DNA from: Candidatus Bathyarchaeota archaeon
GTDB taxonomy: Archaea > Thermoproteota > Bathyarchaeia > Bathyarchaeales > B26-1
Assembly: GCA_018396795.1 (NCBI GenBank)
Contig: JAGTRH010000015.1
Location: forward strand, 1 to 14,113
DNA: 14,113 nucleotides
Direction: 5' to 3'
Shown here: positions 6,701-14,113 of the stretch, in pieces
Position numbering within the stretch: the first letter of the stretch is position 1
How the letters are laid out: every line of letters starts with the position of its first letter
Program-made: the position numbers and the translations under genes
The notes under the pieces: generated by a model
The model's database searches: none
Seen by the model: the letters and a program-made list of their open reading frames with translations, nothing else
What the model was told of the DNA's origin: nothing

Positions 6701-7699
6701 ATGAAGAGTGAACCGCTTCTTGAACTGAAGGATGTCACACACGAATATAGAGTAGGCGGGGGCCTAGGAATAATAGGTAGTAAATCAACAATTAAAGCAT
6801 TAAATTCCATTTCATTTTCAGTGCCCTCTGAAAAACCTGTAGTTATAGGTCTTATAGGTGAAAGTGGCAGTGGTAAAACTACAATAGCCAGGTTGATCCT
6901 AGGATTGCTAGAGCCCACTTACGGAAAAGTATTATATAAAGGAAAGCCTGTAGCCGAGTGGCTCAAAAAAAATAAGTTAGCTTATTTAAAAGAGGTTCAA
7001 CCTATTTTTCAGGATCCTTATAGTATCTATAATCCTTTCTATAGAGTTGAGCGAATACTTAAGGTGTCCTTAAAAAAATTGAAAATAGCTAGAGAAGATA
7101 AAGTTATTGAGGATATGATTATTTCTGCTATGAAGGACATAGGGCTCAGGCCTGAGGATATCTTGGGAAGGTATCCTCACCAACTAAGTGGAGGAGAAAG
7201 ACAAAGGCTGATGTTAGCAAGGATGCTCCTAATAAAACCCAGACTCATAGTGGCAGATGAACCTGTTTCCATGATAGATGCTTCTTTAAGAGCGATATTC
7301 TTGGATCAGGCGCGTGCACTGAAAGATAAGATAGGGGCCTCATGCCTGTACATAACTCATGACCTGGATATAGCTAACTGCATAGCAGACAGTTTAATAG
7401 TATTGTGTCAAGGCAATATTGTTGAGGAGGGCAGTACTGGCGAAATTATAAATGAACCGTTGCATCCCTACACAAAGCTCTTACTATCCTCAATACCTGC
7501 TCCTAACCCGAAGTCCAGGTGGAAAGATCAAATGGAGTTGGCAGAAGCAACATCTGTCTCGGAGCAGGCTAGAGTAGAGAAGGGCTGCATATTCTGGCTT
7601 AGATGCCCCTACGCTATGGATGTGTGTAAAAAAGAAAGGCCTCCTATGGTAGAGGTGGAGCCAAGTAGAAGGGTTCTATGCTTTCTCTATGTTAAATAA
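6701..7699 (+). CDS. Opp/Dpp-type ABC importer ATPase (DppF/OppF-like)
   Basis: This is the second nucleotide-binding subunit of the importer, 332 residues, expected to pair with the upstream ATPase as a heterodimer. It has Walker A GESGSGKTT (53-61), Q-loop Q104 (IFQDPYSIYNPF), signature QLSGGERQR (161-169), Walker B LIVADEP (182-188) with E187, D-loop SMIDAS typical of the F subunit, and H-loop H220 in ITHDL. The C-terminal oligopeptide-transporter motif GCIFWLRCPYAMDVC holds C296, C302 and C309. ATG at 6701 was chosen: it is 1 nt after the previous stop, has GGTGA at 6691-6695 as ribosome site, and starts MKSEPLLELKDV as usual for the family. The frame is open further upstream (ATG at 6611), but that would overlap the DppD-like gene by 89 bp. 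The gene ends 7 nt from the stop of the opposing permease gene. Confidence 0.93.
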   Translation: MKSEPLLELKDVTHEYRVGGGLGIIGSKSTIKALNSISFSVPSEKPVVIGLIGESGSGKTTIARLILGLLEPTYGKVLYKGKPVAEWLKKNKLAYLKEVQPIFQDPYSIYNPFYRVERILKVSLKKLKIAREDKVIEDMIISAMKDIGLRPEDILGRYPHQLSGGERQRLMLARMLLIKPRLIVADEPVSMIDASLRAIFLDQARALKDKIGASCLYITHDLDIANCIADSLIVLCQGNIVEEGSTGEIINEPLHPYTKLLLSSIPAPNPKSRWKDQMELAEATSVSEQARVEKGCIFWLRCPYAMDVCKKERPPMVEVEPSRRVLCFLYVK

Positions 7700-7706
7700 C
7701 CTTTTT
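7700..7706 (+). terminator. Short T-run between convergent ATPase and permease genes
   Basis: CCTTTTT lies directly after the TAA of the DppF-like gene and is the only gap before the permease stop (TAG at 7709-7707). A T5 run can act as an archaeal terminator on the plus strand. No comparable T-run follows the permease gene on the minus strand, so that transcript may run antisense into the ATPase gene. Confidence 0.35.
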
Positions 7707-8597
7707 CTAAAGTCCCGTGATTTTCTTAAGCCTTGGATTAAATATTTCCTCCAGACCTATGTTGATCAGGTTCAACGATATAAAAATCAGAACGAGAGTT
7801 CCTGCTGGGGCTACTAACAAGTTATAACGCCCTATGGCTATAGCTCCAAAAGTGAGTGCCCAGCTTATCATAAGGCCGAGAGACGGTATTTCACCCGGCC
7901 CCAAACCCAGAACCCTTAATCCTGTTTCAGCAAACATCGCACCCATTATGCTATTTATGAAACCCATAACTATAAAGGGAGCCATGTTCGGCAGTATTTC
8001 TAGAAACATTATTTCGAAACTGTGGAAGCCAGAGACTTTAGCTAGCTCTATATAAGGTCTTTCCTTCATGCTTAAAATCTGGGCTCGTACGACGCGTGCA
8101 GACCAAGCCCAGCTGAATATTGCTAGGACCAAGCACATTGTAATAAGGTCGAGTCGTGCATATGCTGCAATAGCTATCAGTATTGGAAAACTTGGAATAA
8201 CCAACATTCCGTTTGTGACGCTGTTCAATATAAGGTCAACCTTGCCACCTAAATATCCTGCTAAACAAGCTATTACGGTTCCGATTAAAGTGGCGAGTAA
8301 TCCTGCGAAGATCCCTATTAGCAACGAATACTTAAGGCTGGCTAGTAAGAGAGCAAGCTCATCCCTTCCATAGTGGTCTGTTCCTAACGGATGCTCCAAA
8401 GAAGGAGGCAAATATTTGTCGAAAACCCCGGTCTTAAGAGGGCCTTTTCCTTTAAGGATGTATCCGTTTATTACTGGTTCTAATAAAGCTAAGAGCAGAA
8501 CCAGACTAAGCATGATGGTTCCTACTCTAAAGGCCGTCGACCTCACGAAAAATGAGGCTGTGCTTTTTAATCCTTCTTTAAACCTAAGAGTAACCAT
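7707..8597 (-). CDS. Opp/Dpp-type ABC importer permease (DppC/OppC-like)
   Basis: This is a 296-residue inner-membrane permease subunit. The first membrane segment is at about 26-48. The hallmark HPLGTDHYGRD (69-79) is typical of the DppC/OppC class. Further membrane segments fall at about 89-113, 128-146, 150-166, 205-225 and 260-280. The cytoplasmic EAA loop that contacts the ATPases is at about 181-204, YIELAKVSGF followed by ILPN. Its ATG overlaps the stop of the upstream permease in a TAATG junction, with GGGAG just before it, so the two are translationally coupled. The gene lies on the strand opposite to its ATPases and ends 7 nt from them, an unusual split for this transporter class. 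With the DppB-like protein it should form the transmembrane channel. Confidence 0.92.
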   Translation of the reverse strand: MVTLRFKEGLKSTASFFVRSTAFRVGTIMLSLVLLLALLEPVINGYILKGKGPLKTGVFDKYLPPSLEHPLGTDHYGRDELALLLASLKYSLLIGIFAGLLATLIGTVIACLAGYLGGKVDLILNSVTNGMLVIPSFPILIAIAAYARLDLITMCLVLAIFSWAWSARVVRAQILSMKERPYIELAKVSGFHSFEIMFLEILPNMAPFIVMGFINSIMGAMFAETGLRVLGLGPGEIPSLGLMISWALTFGAIAIGRYNLLVAPAGTLVLIFISLNLINIGLEEIFNPRLKKITGL

Positions 8598-9616
8598 TAT
8601 CTCCCACCCGATCTTATTCTTGGATCGATCAAAGGGTAAATCAGGTCCATTATAAGATTGGCTGTGAGAACAGCAAAGATTGACATCAATATGATTCCTT
8701 GAATAGTATTATAGTCAACGAGATATATAGCATATTGCAATAGTCCTCCTACGCCCGGGTATGAAAAAATCCATTCTACTAAATAAGCACCGTTTACTAT
8801 GAAGCCTAGTGACATGGCAAGTCCCGTGGCTTGTGGCAGCAAGGCATTTCTTAGAATGTACCTGCTTAATACTCTTCTTGCCTTGAGACCTTTCGCTTGG
8901 GCAAAAAGAAGATAATCCTCACCTATTATACTAATAGTAAGGAACCTCGCGGAAATCAGCCAGCCAAAGGCAGAAGTTAGTACTATGGACAATGCTGGAA
9001 GAAAAGAATGATATAAAACACTTGATATGAACTCCAGATTAAGCTTTATTTGAACTCCAGGTGAAAAAGCATATCGTGATGGGAAAACAGGAAAAACATA
9101 AGCTAAAAGTAAAATTAAAAAAATTGCAGCGATATAATATGGTACTTGAGACATACACAGAGCCATTGTAAAAAGTGTTGAATCCAATTTAGTGCCTCTC
9201 TTCCAACCTAATATTACTCCTGCTAAAGTACCGATGCTCCAAGAAATTAAAGTTGCTACTCCTAGAAGTGCTATTGTCCAAGGTAGCCTCGCCAGTATTA
9301 GATCCTGAACCGGAGTTGGGAAAGCTACGAATGATGGGCCCAAATCTAAACTTAAGAACACATTTTGTATATAACGCGAATATTGTGTAAATAGATCTCC
9401 TTCGAGCCCGAGCTTAGCCTTCCATTTCACTACAATATCTAGCATTTCCGTTGAATAAGAATATCTCTGCTCGAGCATTCTTAAGTAGCGTGTTATAGGG
9501 TCTCCTGGTATCAAACGTAGGAATAAGAACACGACGGAGAATGATATGAACAATGTGATCAGATAGACAGTAATACGCTTAGCCATATAGAGCAGAATGC
9601 GTTTTTTGTTAGTCAT
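8597..9616 (-). CDS. Opp/Dpp-type ABC importer permease (DppB/OppB-like)
   Basis: This is a 339-residue inner-membrane permease. The class B hallmarks are an N-terminal membrane segment (14-36) followed by LRLIPGDP (33-40), a periplasm-side loop of about 70 residues, five more predicted membrane segments (about 113-137, 156-177, 203-224, 263-282, 304-326), and the C-terminal IDPRIR (330-335). The EAA loop is at about 235-261 (LLFAQAKGLKARRV, then NALLP). Start ATG at 9616, with a TATA box centred about 29 bp upstream, implies an almost leaderless message. It diverges from the binding-protein gene and is the first of a two-gene permease operon with overlapping TAATG junction. The substrate was not identified; an oligosaccharide is the favoured guess from the neighbours. 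Confidence 0.93.
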   Translation of the reverse strand: MTNKKRILLYMAKRITVYLITLFISFSVVFLFLRLIPGDPITRYLRMLEQRYSYSTEMLDIVVKWKAKLGLEGDLFTQYSRYIQNVFLSLDLGPSFVAFPTPVQDLILARLPWTIALLGVATLISWSIGTLAGVILGWKRGTKLDSTLFTMALCMSQVPYYIAAIFLILLLAYVFPVFPSRYAFSPGVQIKLNLEFISSVLYHSFLPALSIVLTSAFGWLISARFLTISIIGEDYLLFAQAKGLKARRVLSRYILRNALLPQATGLAMSLGFIVNGAYLVEWIFSYPGVGGLLQYAIYLVDYNTIQGIILMSIFAVLTANLIMDLIYPLIDPRIRSGGR

Positions 9617-9627
9617 TCACTGTTTTA

Positions 9628-9640
9628 TTCAAGGCTTGAA
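9628..9640. promoter_or_regulatory. Palindromic operator candidate TTCAAG-G-CTTGAA
   Basis: Two perfect 6-bp arms around a single central base lie exactly between the permease TATA box (9641-9650) and the permease ATG (9616). In archaea this is where a repressor would block transcription initiation. The same half-site occurs again at 9657-9662 (TTCAAG) and 9683-9688 (CTTGAA), between the two divergent promoters. No regulator gene is visible in the window. Confidence 0.45.
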
Positions 9641-9656
9641 ATAAAAAGCTTTCGGT
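9641..9656 (-). promoter_or_regulatory. BRE/TATA promoter of the permease operon
   Basis: On the minus strand ACCGAAAGCTTTTTAT is a good BRE/TATA match about 25-40 bp before the ATG at 9616, predicting a start site near 9619 and a leader of only a few nucleotides. The 12 bases at 9641-9652 are identical to those in the oxidoreductase promoter. Confidence 0.6.
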
Positions 9657-9693
9657 TTCAAGATTTGCCTCCAGAGGGTTAACTTGAATCTGC

Positions 9694-9720
9694 ACTTTTA
9701 TAACCGTAAGATTTATATTT
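9694..9720 (+). promoter_or_regulatory. Promoter of the binding-protein gene (two TATA-like elements)
   Basis: ATTTATATTT at 9711-9720, preceded by AAG, is the better element: a start about 26 nt after its centre falls near 9741, leaving an 8-nt leader before ATG at 9749. A second TATA-like sequence, ACTTTTATAA near 9694-9703, would give a leader of over 20 nt. No strong Shine-Dalgarno sequence is present. Confidence 0.5.
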
Positions 9721-9748
9721 GTCTTATGCAGACAATATTTGAGTAAAA

Positions 9749-11680
9749 ATGTTAGCTGAAAAAATAGCTAAATTAATTTTCACGACAATCATTGTCTTGA
9801 TATTCTCTATGCCCTTAGCAATGCCAGTTAAGGCTCAGCCGACTCTGCCTGTTCCCCGGGATCAAACAGTAATTACAGAGATAATGTCTTCGCCTTACTT
9901 CACAGTGTTCGACAAAGCGAACCCCTTCATCCCTCAAGGAACACAGTGGGGTTCTGGATGGCACCAAATAGCACAGGAATGGGACTGGTATATCAACTAT
10001 GCCACCGGCGAAATCATATACTGGAGAGTAACCGGGTGGCATTATACCGATAACTACAGAACCTTTACCCTGTACATCAGGAAGGGTGTTACTTGGAATG
10101 ATGGTCATCCATATACTGCAAGAGATATTGCCTTCACTATGGACATGCTGAAACAGCATCCTGATTTTGGAGGTTCAAGTTATGTTAACGAATGGGTTGA
10201 ATCGGTTGAAATGCCTGACGACTATACGCTGGTTGTACACTTGAAGAAGCCTAACCCGAGGTTCCATCATACTTTCAGGATGTGGAGCTATTTCCCCATA
10301 GTCCCAGAGCACATATGGAAGAATATTGACCCGACGACCTTCGCGAATTGGCCGCCCGTAGACACGGGCCCCTACAAGCTCTACGCGGTTTATCCAGAAA
10401 TACCGATGTTCATATGGGAGAGGAGAGATGATTACTGGGGTAAAAATATGGGGGTTTTCCCAACTCCCAAATACATGATATGGCGCGGCATTCCTGCAGC
10501 CGACGTGGATCTTGAGGACTTCGTTAGGGGTGATGTCGATGTCGTGCTTCCCCACATATTTACTTGGGAGATGATCAGGACTGCCATGGGCAGAACAACT
10601 GATATTGTTATAGCTCCATATACCGACCCATGTCCCTATGGAATTAACTCGTTTAACGTGGCCAAGTATCCGTTTAGCATAAGGGAGTTCCGATGGGCCA
10701 TAGCTTATTTAGTGAACCGTCCTGCCTTAGCTAGGGCGTATGCATTATCGGATGGCACTCCGACGACAGACTGGCTTCTTCCCATGCCATACTCTTGGGC
10801 AATTTTCGATCCGTATAAACCCATGATTGACAGGGGGCTACAAAGAATCAAGAGTGAACTAGGTTTCGAATTGAAATACGACCCTGAAAAGGCAAAACAA
10901 ATATTAGACTCCATAGGGTTCCGCGACATAGATAATGACGGGTTTAGAGAGTTGCCTAACGGGACAAAGTTCACTGTGGAGCTTCTTCTAGGCGAAGACG
11001 CTGCCCACTATATAGGCTATGACCTAATAGACGAGCTTAAGGCTGTTGGAATAGACGCCACTACTAAAATAGGAGGCGCACTGACGGGCGATCTTTCAGC
11101 ATATGGCCAATACGATATAAGGATATGTACTCACTGCAGCCCGGGATGGATCATGGGCGACCCTGTGCCAACCCTAGACGTATTTCACAGCAAATGGTAC
11201 GCCCCTATCGGTAATACTTCCAACTCTCCCGGTATTCAGGGTGCTAATCCAAGGTACAGAAACCCGGAGCTGGACGCCATAATAGATGAACTTTGGACAA
11301 TACCACTAGACCATCCGCGTGCCGCCTCGTTACTGGAACAAGCCTTTTACATAGTGCAGAGAGACTGCATAACTGTTCCCGCAGTTGAGAAGACGTTCGT
11401 ACAGACTTTCTCAACCAAGTACTGGGTTGGCTGGCCGTCTGGAGAGAATATGTATATAGTGCCTTACAACTGGTGGCCCATGTTCTTCTTCATACTAGCC
11501 AGAATAGAGCCTAGGTCACCGCCTGCTGCTACAACTACAACTATCACCACAACTATCACCACTACGGTCACCGCCGGAGCAGCACCAGCTTTCGACATAG
11601 TTAGTGCTGGGGGAGTTGGGGTAGTAGCGCTCATAATAGGCGTTGCGGTCGGCTGGCTGATCGCTTCCAAGAAGAAGTAG
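9749..11680 (+). CDS. Membrane-anchored solute-binding protein of the Opp-type importer (SBP_bac_5)
   Basis: This is a 643-residue extracytoplasmic substrate-binding protein of the family 5 (peptide/oligosaccharide) type. Residues 1-29 look like a signal peptide (hydrophobic 9-25, then KAQ). Family hallmarks are RKGVTWNDGHPYTARD (111-126), LVVHLKKPNP (161-170), VPEHIWKNIDP (185-195) and VDTGPYKL (204-211). D393-I-D-N-D397-G resembles a calcium-type loop often seen in these proteins. The protein ends in a Thr-rich stalk (595-608), a membrane segment at about 620-639 and KKK, so it is anchored to the outer face of the membrane, as is common for archaeal binding proteins; the stalk is a likely O-glycosylation site. 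It is divergent from the permease genes and is their likely partner. Many aromatic residues (for example WHQIAQEWDWY at 71-81) would suit sugar binding, but this does not prove the ligand. Confidence 0.92.
   Translation: MLAEKIAKLIFTTIIVLIFSMPLAMPVKAQPTLPVPRDQTVITEIMSSPYFTVFDKANPFIPQGTQWGSGWHQIAQEWDWYINYATGEIIYWRVTGWHYTDNYRTFTLYIRKGVTWNDGHPYTARDIAFTMDMLKQHPDFGGSSYVNEWVESVEMPDDYTLVVHLKKPNPRFHHTFRMWSYFPIVPEHIWKNIDPTTFANWPPVDTGPYKLYAVYPEIPMFIWERRDDYWGKNMGVFPTPKYMIWRGIPAADVDLEDFVRGDVDVVLPHIFTWEMIRTAMGRTTDIVIAPYTDPCPYGINSFNVAKYPFSIREFRWAIAYLVNRPALARAYALSDGTPTTDWLLPMPYSWAIFDPYKPMIDRGLQRIKSELGFELKYDPEKAKQILDSIGFRDIDNDGFRELPNGTKFTVELLLGEDAAHYIGYDLIDELKAVGIDATTKIGGALTGDLSAYGQYDIRICTHCSPGWIMGDPVPTLDVFHSKWYAPIGNTSNSPGIQGANPRYRNPELDAIIDELWTIPLDHPRAASLLEQAFYIVQRDCITVPAVEKTFVQTFSTKYWVGWPSGENMYIVPYNWWPMFFFILARIEPRSPPAATTTTITTTITTTVTAGAAPAFDIVSAGGVGVVALIIGVAVGWLIASKKK
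11531..11572 (+). repeat. Thr-stalk coding repeat with two tandem 12-mers
   Basis: Two perfect tandem copies of caactatcacca (11538-11549, 11550-11561) sit within codons for Thr and Ile (residues 595-608 of the binding protein). It is low-complexity coding sequence for an extracellular stalk and could vary in copy number between strains. Confidence 0.7.
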
Positions 11681-11691
11681 TGGGACAACAC

Positions 11692-11714
11692 ACTTATTTC
11701 TATCTTATTTTTAT
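11692..11714 (+). terminator. T-rich terminator after the binding-protein gene
   Basis: A T-rich run (TTATTT, then TCTTATTTTTAT) begins about 12 bp after the stop codon and has no obvious hairpin, as expected for archaeal intrinsic termination. The gap to the convergent membrane-protein gene is 68 bp, and a second T-run at 11745-11750 overlaps that gene's stop codon. Confidence 0.45.
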
Positions 11715-11748
11715 AGTATACCTATAATTAGAGCCTATAAATTGTTTT

Positions 11749-14113
11749 TTAGACCGGCAATCCTAAAGATGTGAAAATATCAATGATAGCCTTGGGCTTA
11801 ACTGGGAACCATACGATGAACCAAAAAACCTGCAAAAAAACGGTGGTGACAATAAGCAATTTGGAATACTTGCATTTGTTTAGGTAGCCGGCTAGATTGA
11901 CGTAGAGTCCAGGTAAAGTTGAGTAGAAGTAGAACGGGTAAACCCACCTATACATTAAATACGCTAGAAGAACATAAGGCAAGAAGCTTGACAGGATCCA
12001 AGCAAGACTAAAAAGGCGAGTTCTATCAAAACTTCTCTTCCCAGCTTCTCTAAGAATATAGAATAGGCTGAGGGGCATGACTAACCATACGCTCCACCAT
12101 AGCGGGCTGTAGATGCCGTAATAGGCAACGGGATGATACTCTTTAATAATTCCTCCGATCACTTCCCTAGTCGTCATAACGTAAAACGGCATGGGGGCAA
12201 ACGGGTCAAGTGGATTTATCCATTGCAATGGAAGAACTACTTCTTTCGGATCCTGGTATTTCAGGCTACTGTGATAGGTTAGCATGTAGCTGATATGACC
12301 TAAGGGATTTTTAGCGAAGACGGAATACAATGAGTCGTATACCCATAATCCGGCTAAGAAGACAACAAGGGCTGCGACGCCAATCCTTAAACAGGATTCC
12401 ATAGTCTTCCGGAACGACTTGCGTTCCTCAGACAGAACTAGAAAGGCTGCGATGCCTAAATATGAAAACACGGAAGTAAGCTTACACAATGAGGCTAAGC
12501 CTAGAAAAAAACCACCAAGGTCATACCTCTTCCTCAAAATCAATACGCTTGCAGCAAGCATAAACGTCATCGCTGGAGCATCCAGAATGGCGATCTGCCC
12601 TATGTTGAACACCATTATGTCGAAGGCGAATAGCGTCGCCGAGCAAAGAGAAACCTCTCTGCTACTATTGAGAAGTAGAGAGAGCACGTATATCAAGAAT
12701 ATTGAAGCTGTTCCAGCTGAGATTGTAAAGGCACGCCAACCCGCCGGGTTATCCCCAAGGAACACTATGCCCAACGCAATGAAAGCCTTCACTAGAGGCG
12801 GATGTTCATTGTTCGTTGCCTTACCTTCCAGCATATCTCTGGCGGCACTAACGTAATACCTCTCATCAAATATAAGGTCCCAGCTTACTGCCCCTCCGGA
12901 TGTTTCGCGCTTCGGATATTCGAGAATAGACAGCCTCAAGATCAAAGTGAGAACAACGATGGCTAGCAAAGCCAGCTCAGGAGCTGCTTTTTTGACAGCG
13001 TTTGAAGTCAGCATCCCTTTCTTCAGCGTCACGCAAGCTCTAGACAATAGCATCATGAAGTGCTGCCGATACTTCTTGCAGGTAGTTGAAATCGTCTTAA
13101 TCATGCTTCTCATGTTCAAAAGCACCAACAGGGTCAGGGTTAGTGCTGTCAAGACCATGGCTGCTGCTTCGCTGAACAAGCTTAGAAAAGACAGGTTTGG
13201 ACGTAAGACTGCAACTAGTCTATTGGTGTATAGATAGTAATTAAAGTACCAGTGAACCAGTAGGGAGGCGTATATACCATAAAGGGCATATGACAGCGCC
13301 ATGGCAAATCCTTGTATGAACGCTAAGGTAAGCTTTCCAATACCCCAAGCACCTGGGACCGCGTAGTGTGAAAAAGCAAAGAGGGCAGAGGAAAAAACGA
13401 TGATAACCCATTCATCTTTTTCGATTTTAAAGGACACAGGTGATCCCCATGATCTTAAAAGCCTCTTTGCGCTTTCCGGGCTTAGGAATGAAAGCAGAGA
13501 AATACTGAGTTTTTTGCGAATTGAAAGGTTGCCGATGCCTCTGTTCAGGTAGAATGAGTAGAAAACACCCAGCAGGAGCGCTCTGAACGCTATCTCTTCA
13601 AGTATGGTGGCCCAAGCTAATTCAAAGTAGGCTGATATTGGATCCGGGCTTAAGGGCGGGATTCCTGTTGATATCTGTAGACGTTTCTGGATCGATTCGG
13701 TAAGGCTCAAAGCCGTATGGGTTAAGCTTGTGATAACAGGCATGAGTAGTAAGAAATTCCCCAGTGGGAGTGCGACGGGCTCGTGAAGAAACTTACATAC
13801 AGTTTTTCTCAGGCTTTCTCTCGACTTCCAAGCAAAAACGAAGCATGAAGAATAAATAATTTCGGCTAGTACGAAGTAAAAATACAGGGAATCTTGCATT
13901 TCCGGAGCTGCATTTAAGAAGCCTCCAGTCATGAATATGCTAATACCTAGAGGAATTGAGAGAAGGTTAAGCGCAAGCAACACGAGAATAGGAATTAATA
14001 TAAGTGTTTTCAAACACGAATATGCAACTTTCCAAGATACGTTCATCTCAGTGTATGATCCAACGAGAAGTGATAAGGTGCCAAAGTTTAAAAGCATTAT
14101 GGCAGCCAAAGCT
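11749..14113 (-). CDS. CPBP intramembrane protease-like domain fused to PMT-type glycosyltransferase, 5' end probably outside window
   Basis: This is a polytopic membrane protein of at least 786 residues. Numbering is from an in-frame TTG at 14109; the frame stays open to the right edge, so the true start may lie outside. Residues about 1-335 are membrane-rich and hold the three CPBP (CAAX-protease/bacteriocin-processing) motifs: EEIAFR (171-176), F244-x3-H248 and H286-x3-N290. After a basic cytoplasmic linker (about 335-375), residues 380-786 resemble PMT/ArnT-type transferases that use polyprenyl-phosphate sugars. They carry FDERYY (414-419) with D415-E416 in the first external loop, NEHPP (434-438), D510 in AILDAPAM, K543, and RWVYPFYFYSTLPG (721-734). 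It probably sits in the cytoplasmic membrane and glycosylates proteins or lipids outside. Both functions are inferred from motifs. It is convergent with the binding-protein gene and probably not part of the sugar locus. Confidence 0.78.
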   Translation of the reverse strand, partial: ALAAIMLLNFGTLSLLVGSYTEMNVSWKVAYSCLKTLILIPILVLLALNLLSIPLGISIFMTGGFLNAAPEMQDSLYFYFVLAEIIYSSCFVFAWKSRESLRKTVCKFLHEPVALPLGNFLLLMPVITSLTHTALSLTESIQKRLQISTGIPPLSPDPISAYFELAWATILEEIAFRALLLGVFYSFYLNRGIGNLSIRKKLSISLLSFLSPESAKRLLRSWGSPVSFKIEKDEWVIIVFSSALFAFSHYAVPGAWGIGKLTLAFIQGFAMALSYALYGIYASLLVHWYFNYYLYTNRLVAVLRPNLSFLSLFSEAAAMVLTALTLTLLVLLNMRSMIKTISTTCKKYRQHFMMLLSRACVTLKKGMLTSNAVKKAAPELALLAIVVLTLILRLSILEYPKRETSGGAVSWDLIFDERYYVSAARDMLEGKATNNEHPPLVKAFIALGIVFLGDNPAGWRAFTISAGTASIFLIYVLSLLLNSSREVSLCSATLFAFDIMVFNIGQIAILDAPAMTFMLAASVLILRKRYDLGGFFLGLASLCKLTSVFSYLGIAAFLVLSEERKSFRKTMESCLRIGVAALVVFLAGLWVYDSLYSVFAKNPLGHISYMLTYHSSLKYQDPKEVVLPLQWINPLDPFAPMPFYVMTTREVIGGIIKEYHPVAYYGIYSPLWWSVWLVMPLSLFYILREAGKRSFDRTRLFSLAWILSSFLPYVLLAYLMYRWVYPFYFYSTLPGLYVNLAGYLNKCKYSKLLIVTTVFLQVFWFIVWFPVKPKAIIDIFTSLGLPV

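Noticed and set aside
11538..11561. Tandem 12-mers as a CRISPR or mobile-element signal
   Set aside because: There are only two copies, in frame, coding for the Thr-rich stalk; there are no spacers, cas genes, transposase or terminal repeats in the window.
11464..11691. Minus-strand frame rich in valine opposite the end of the binding-protein gene
   Set aside because: Its valine runs are the complement of the Thr-stalk codons (ACN/ACC) of the real gene; it is a composition artefact.
12419..13237. Plus-strand frames at 12419-12856 and 12947-13237
   Set aside because: They are antisense to the CPBP-PMT gene, whose frame is supported by two sets of family motifs.

Overview
The window looks like chromosomal DNA of an archaeon, most likely a thermophilic member of the Thermoproteota (Crenarchaeota) or a related lineage. 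Support comes from A/T-rich BRE/TATA-type promoters about 25-35 bp before start codons, several apparently leaderless or very short-leader genes, sparse GGAGG or GGTGA ribosome sites, GTG and TTG starts, and a solute-binding protein with an N-terminal signal, a threonine-rich stalk and a C-terminal membrane anchor. The lineage is an inference from these traits, with no marker gene seen.

Left part (1-3265, all minus strand): two tandem, related Gfo/Idh/MocA-type oxidoreductases (3265-2231 and 2219-1176), followed downstream by a glycoside hydrolase of the (alpha/alpha)6-barrel GH63/MGH1-like kind that runs off the left edge (1047 to 1). A divergent promoter region (3266-3427) separates them from a plus-strand, 736-residue GH42-like glycoside hydrolase (3428-5638).

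Middle part (5746-11680): a complete Opp/Dpp-type ABC importer in three transcription units: two ATPases on plus (5746-6699, 6701-7699), two permeases on minus (9616-8597, 8597-7707) converging on the ATPases with a 7-nt gap, and the solute-binding protein on plus (9749-11680), divergent from the permeases. The permease/binding-protein promoter region contains a TTCAAG-G-CTTGAA palindrome just downstream of the permease TATA box and two further half-sites, a good operator candidate. Archaeal Opp-type importers often carry oligosaccharides, and the neighbours here are glycoside hydrolases and sugar-type dehydrogenases. The simplest reading is therefore a glycan or oligosaccharide uptake and catabolism locus: bind and import, hydrolyse (GH42-like, GH63-like), and oxidise (two oxidoreductases). 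The substrate cannot be read from the sequence.

Right part (11749 to the right edge, minus): a large membrane protein that joins an N-terminal CPBP (CAAX-protease-like) intramembrane domain with all three family motifs to a C-terminal PMT/ArnT-like dolichol-phosphate-sugar glycosyltransferase domain in one uninterrupted frame. Its 5' end may lie beyond the window. It converges with the binding-protein gene and is probably a separate unit.

No RNA gene, insertion sequence, CRISPR array or transcription-factor gene was seen. No gene-free stretch exceeds about 160 bp.
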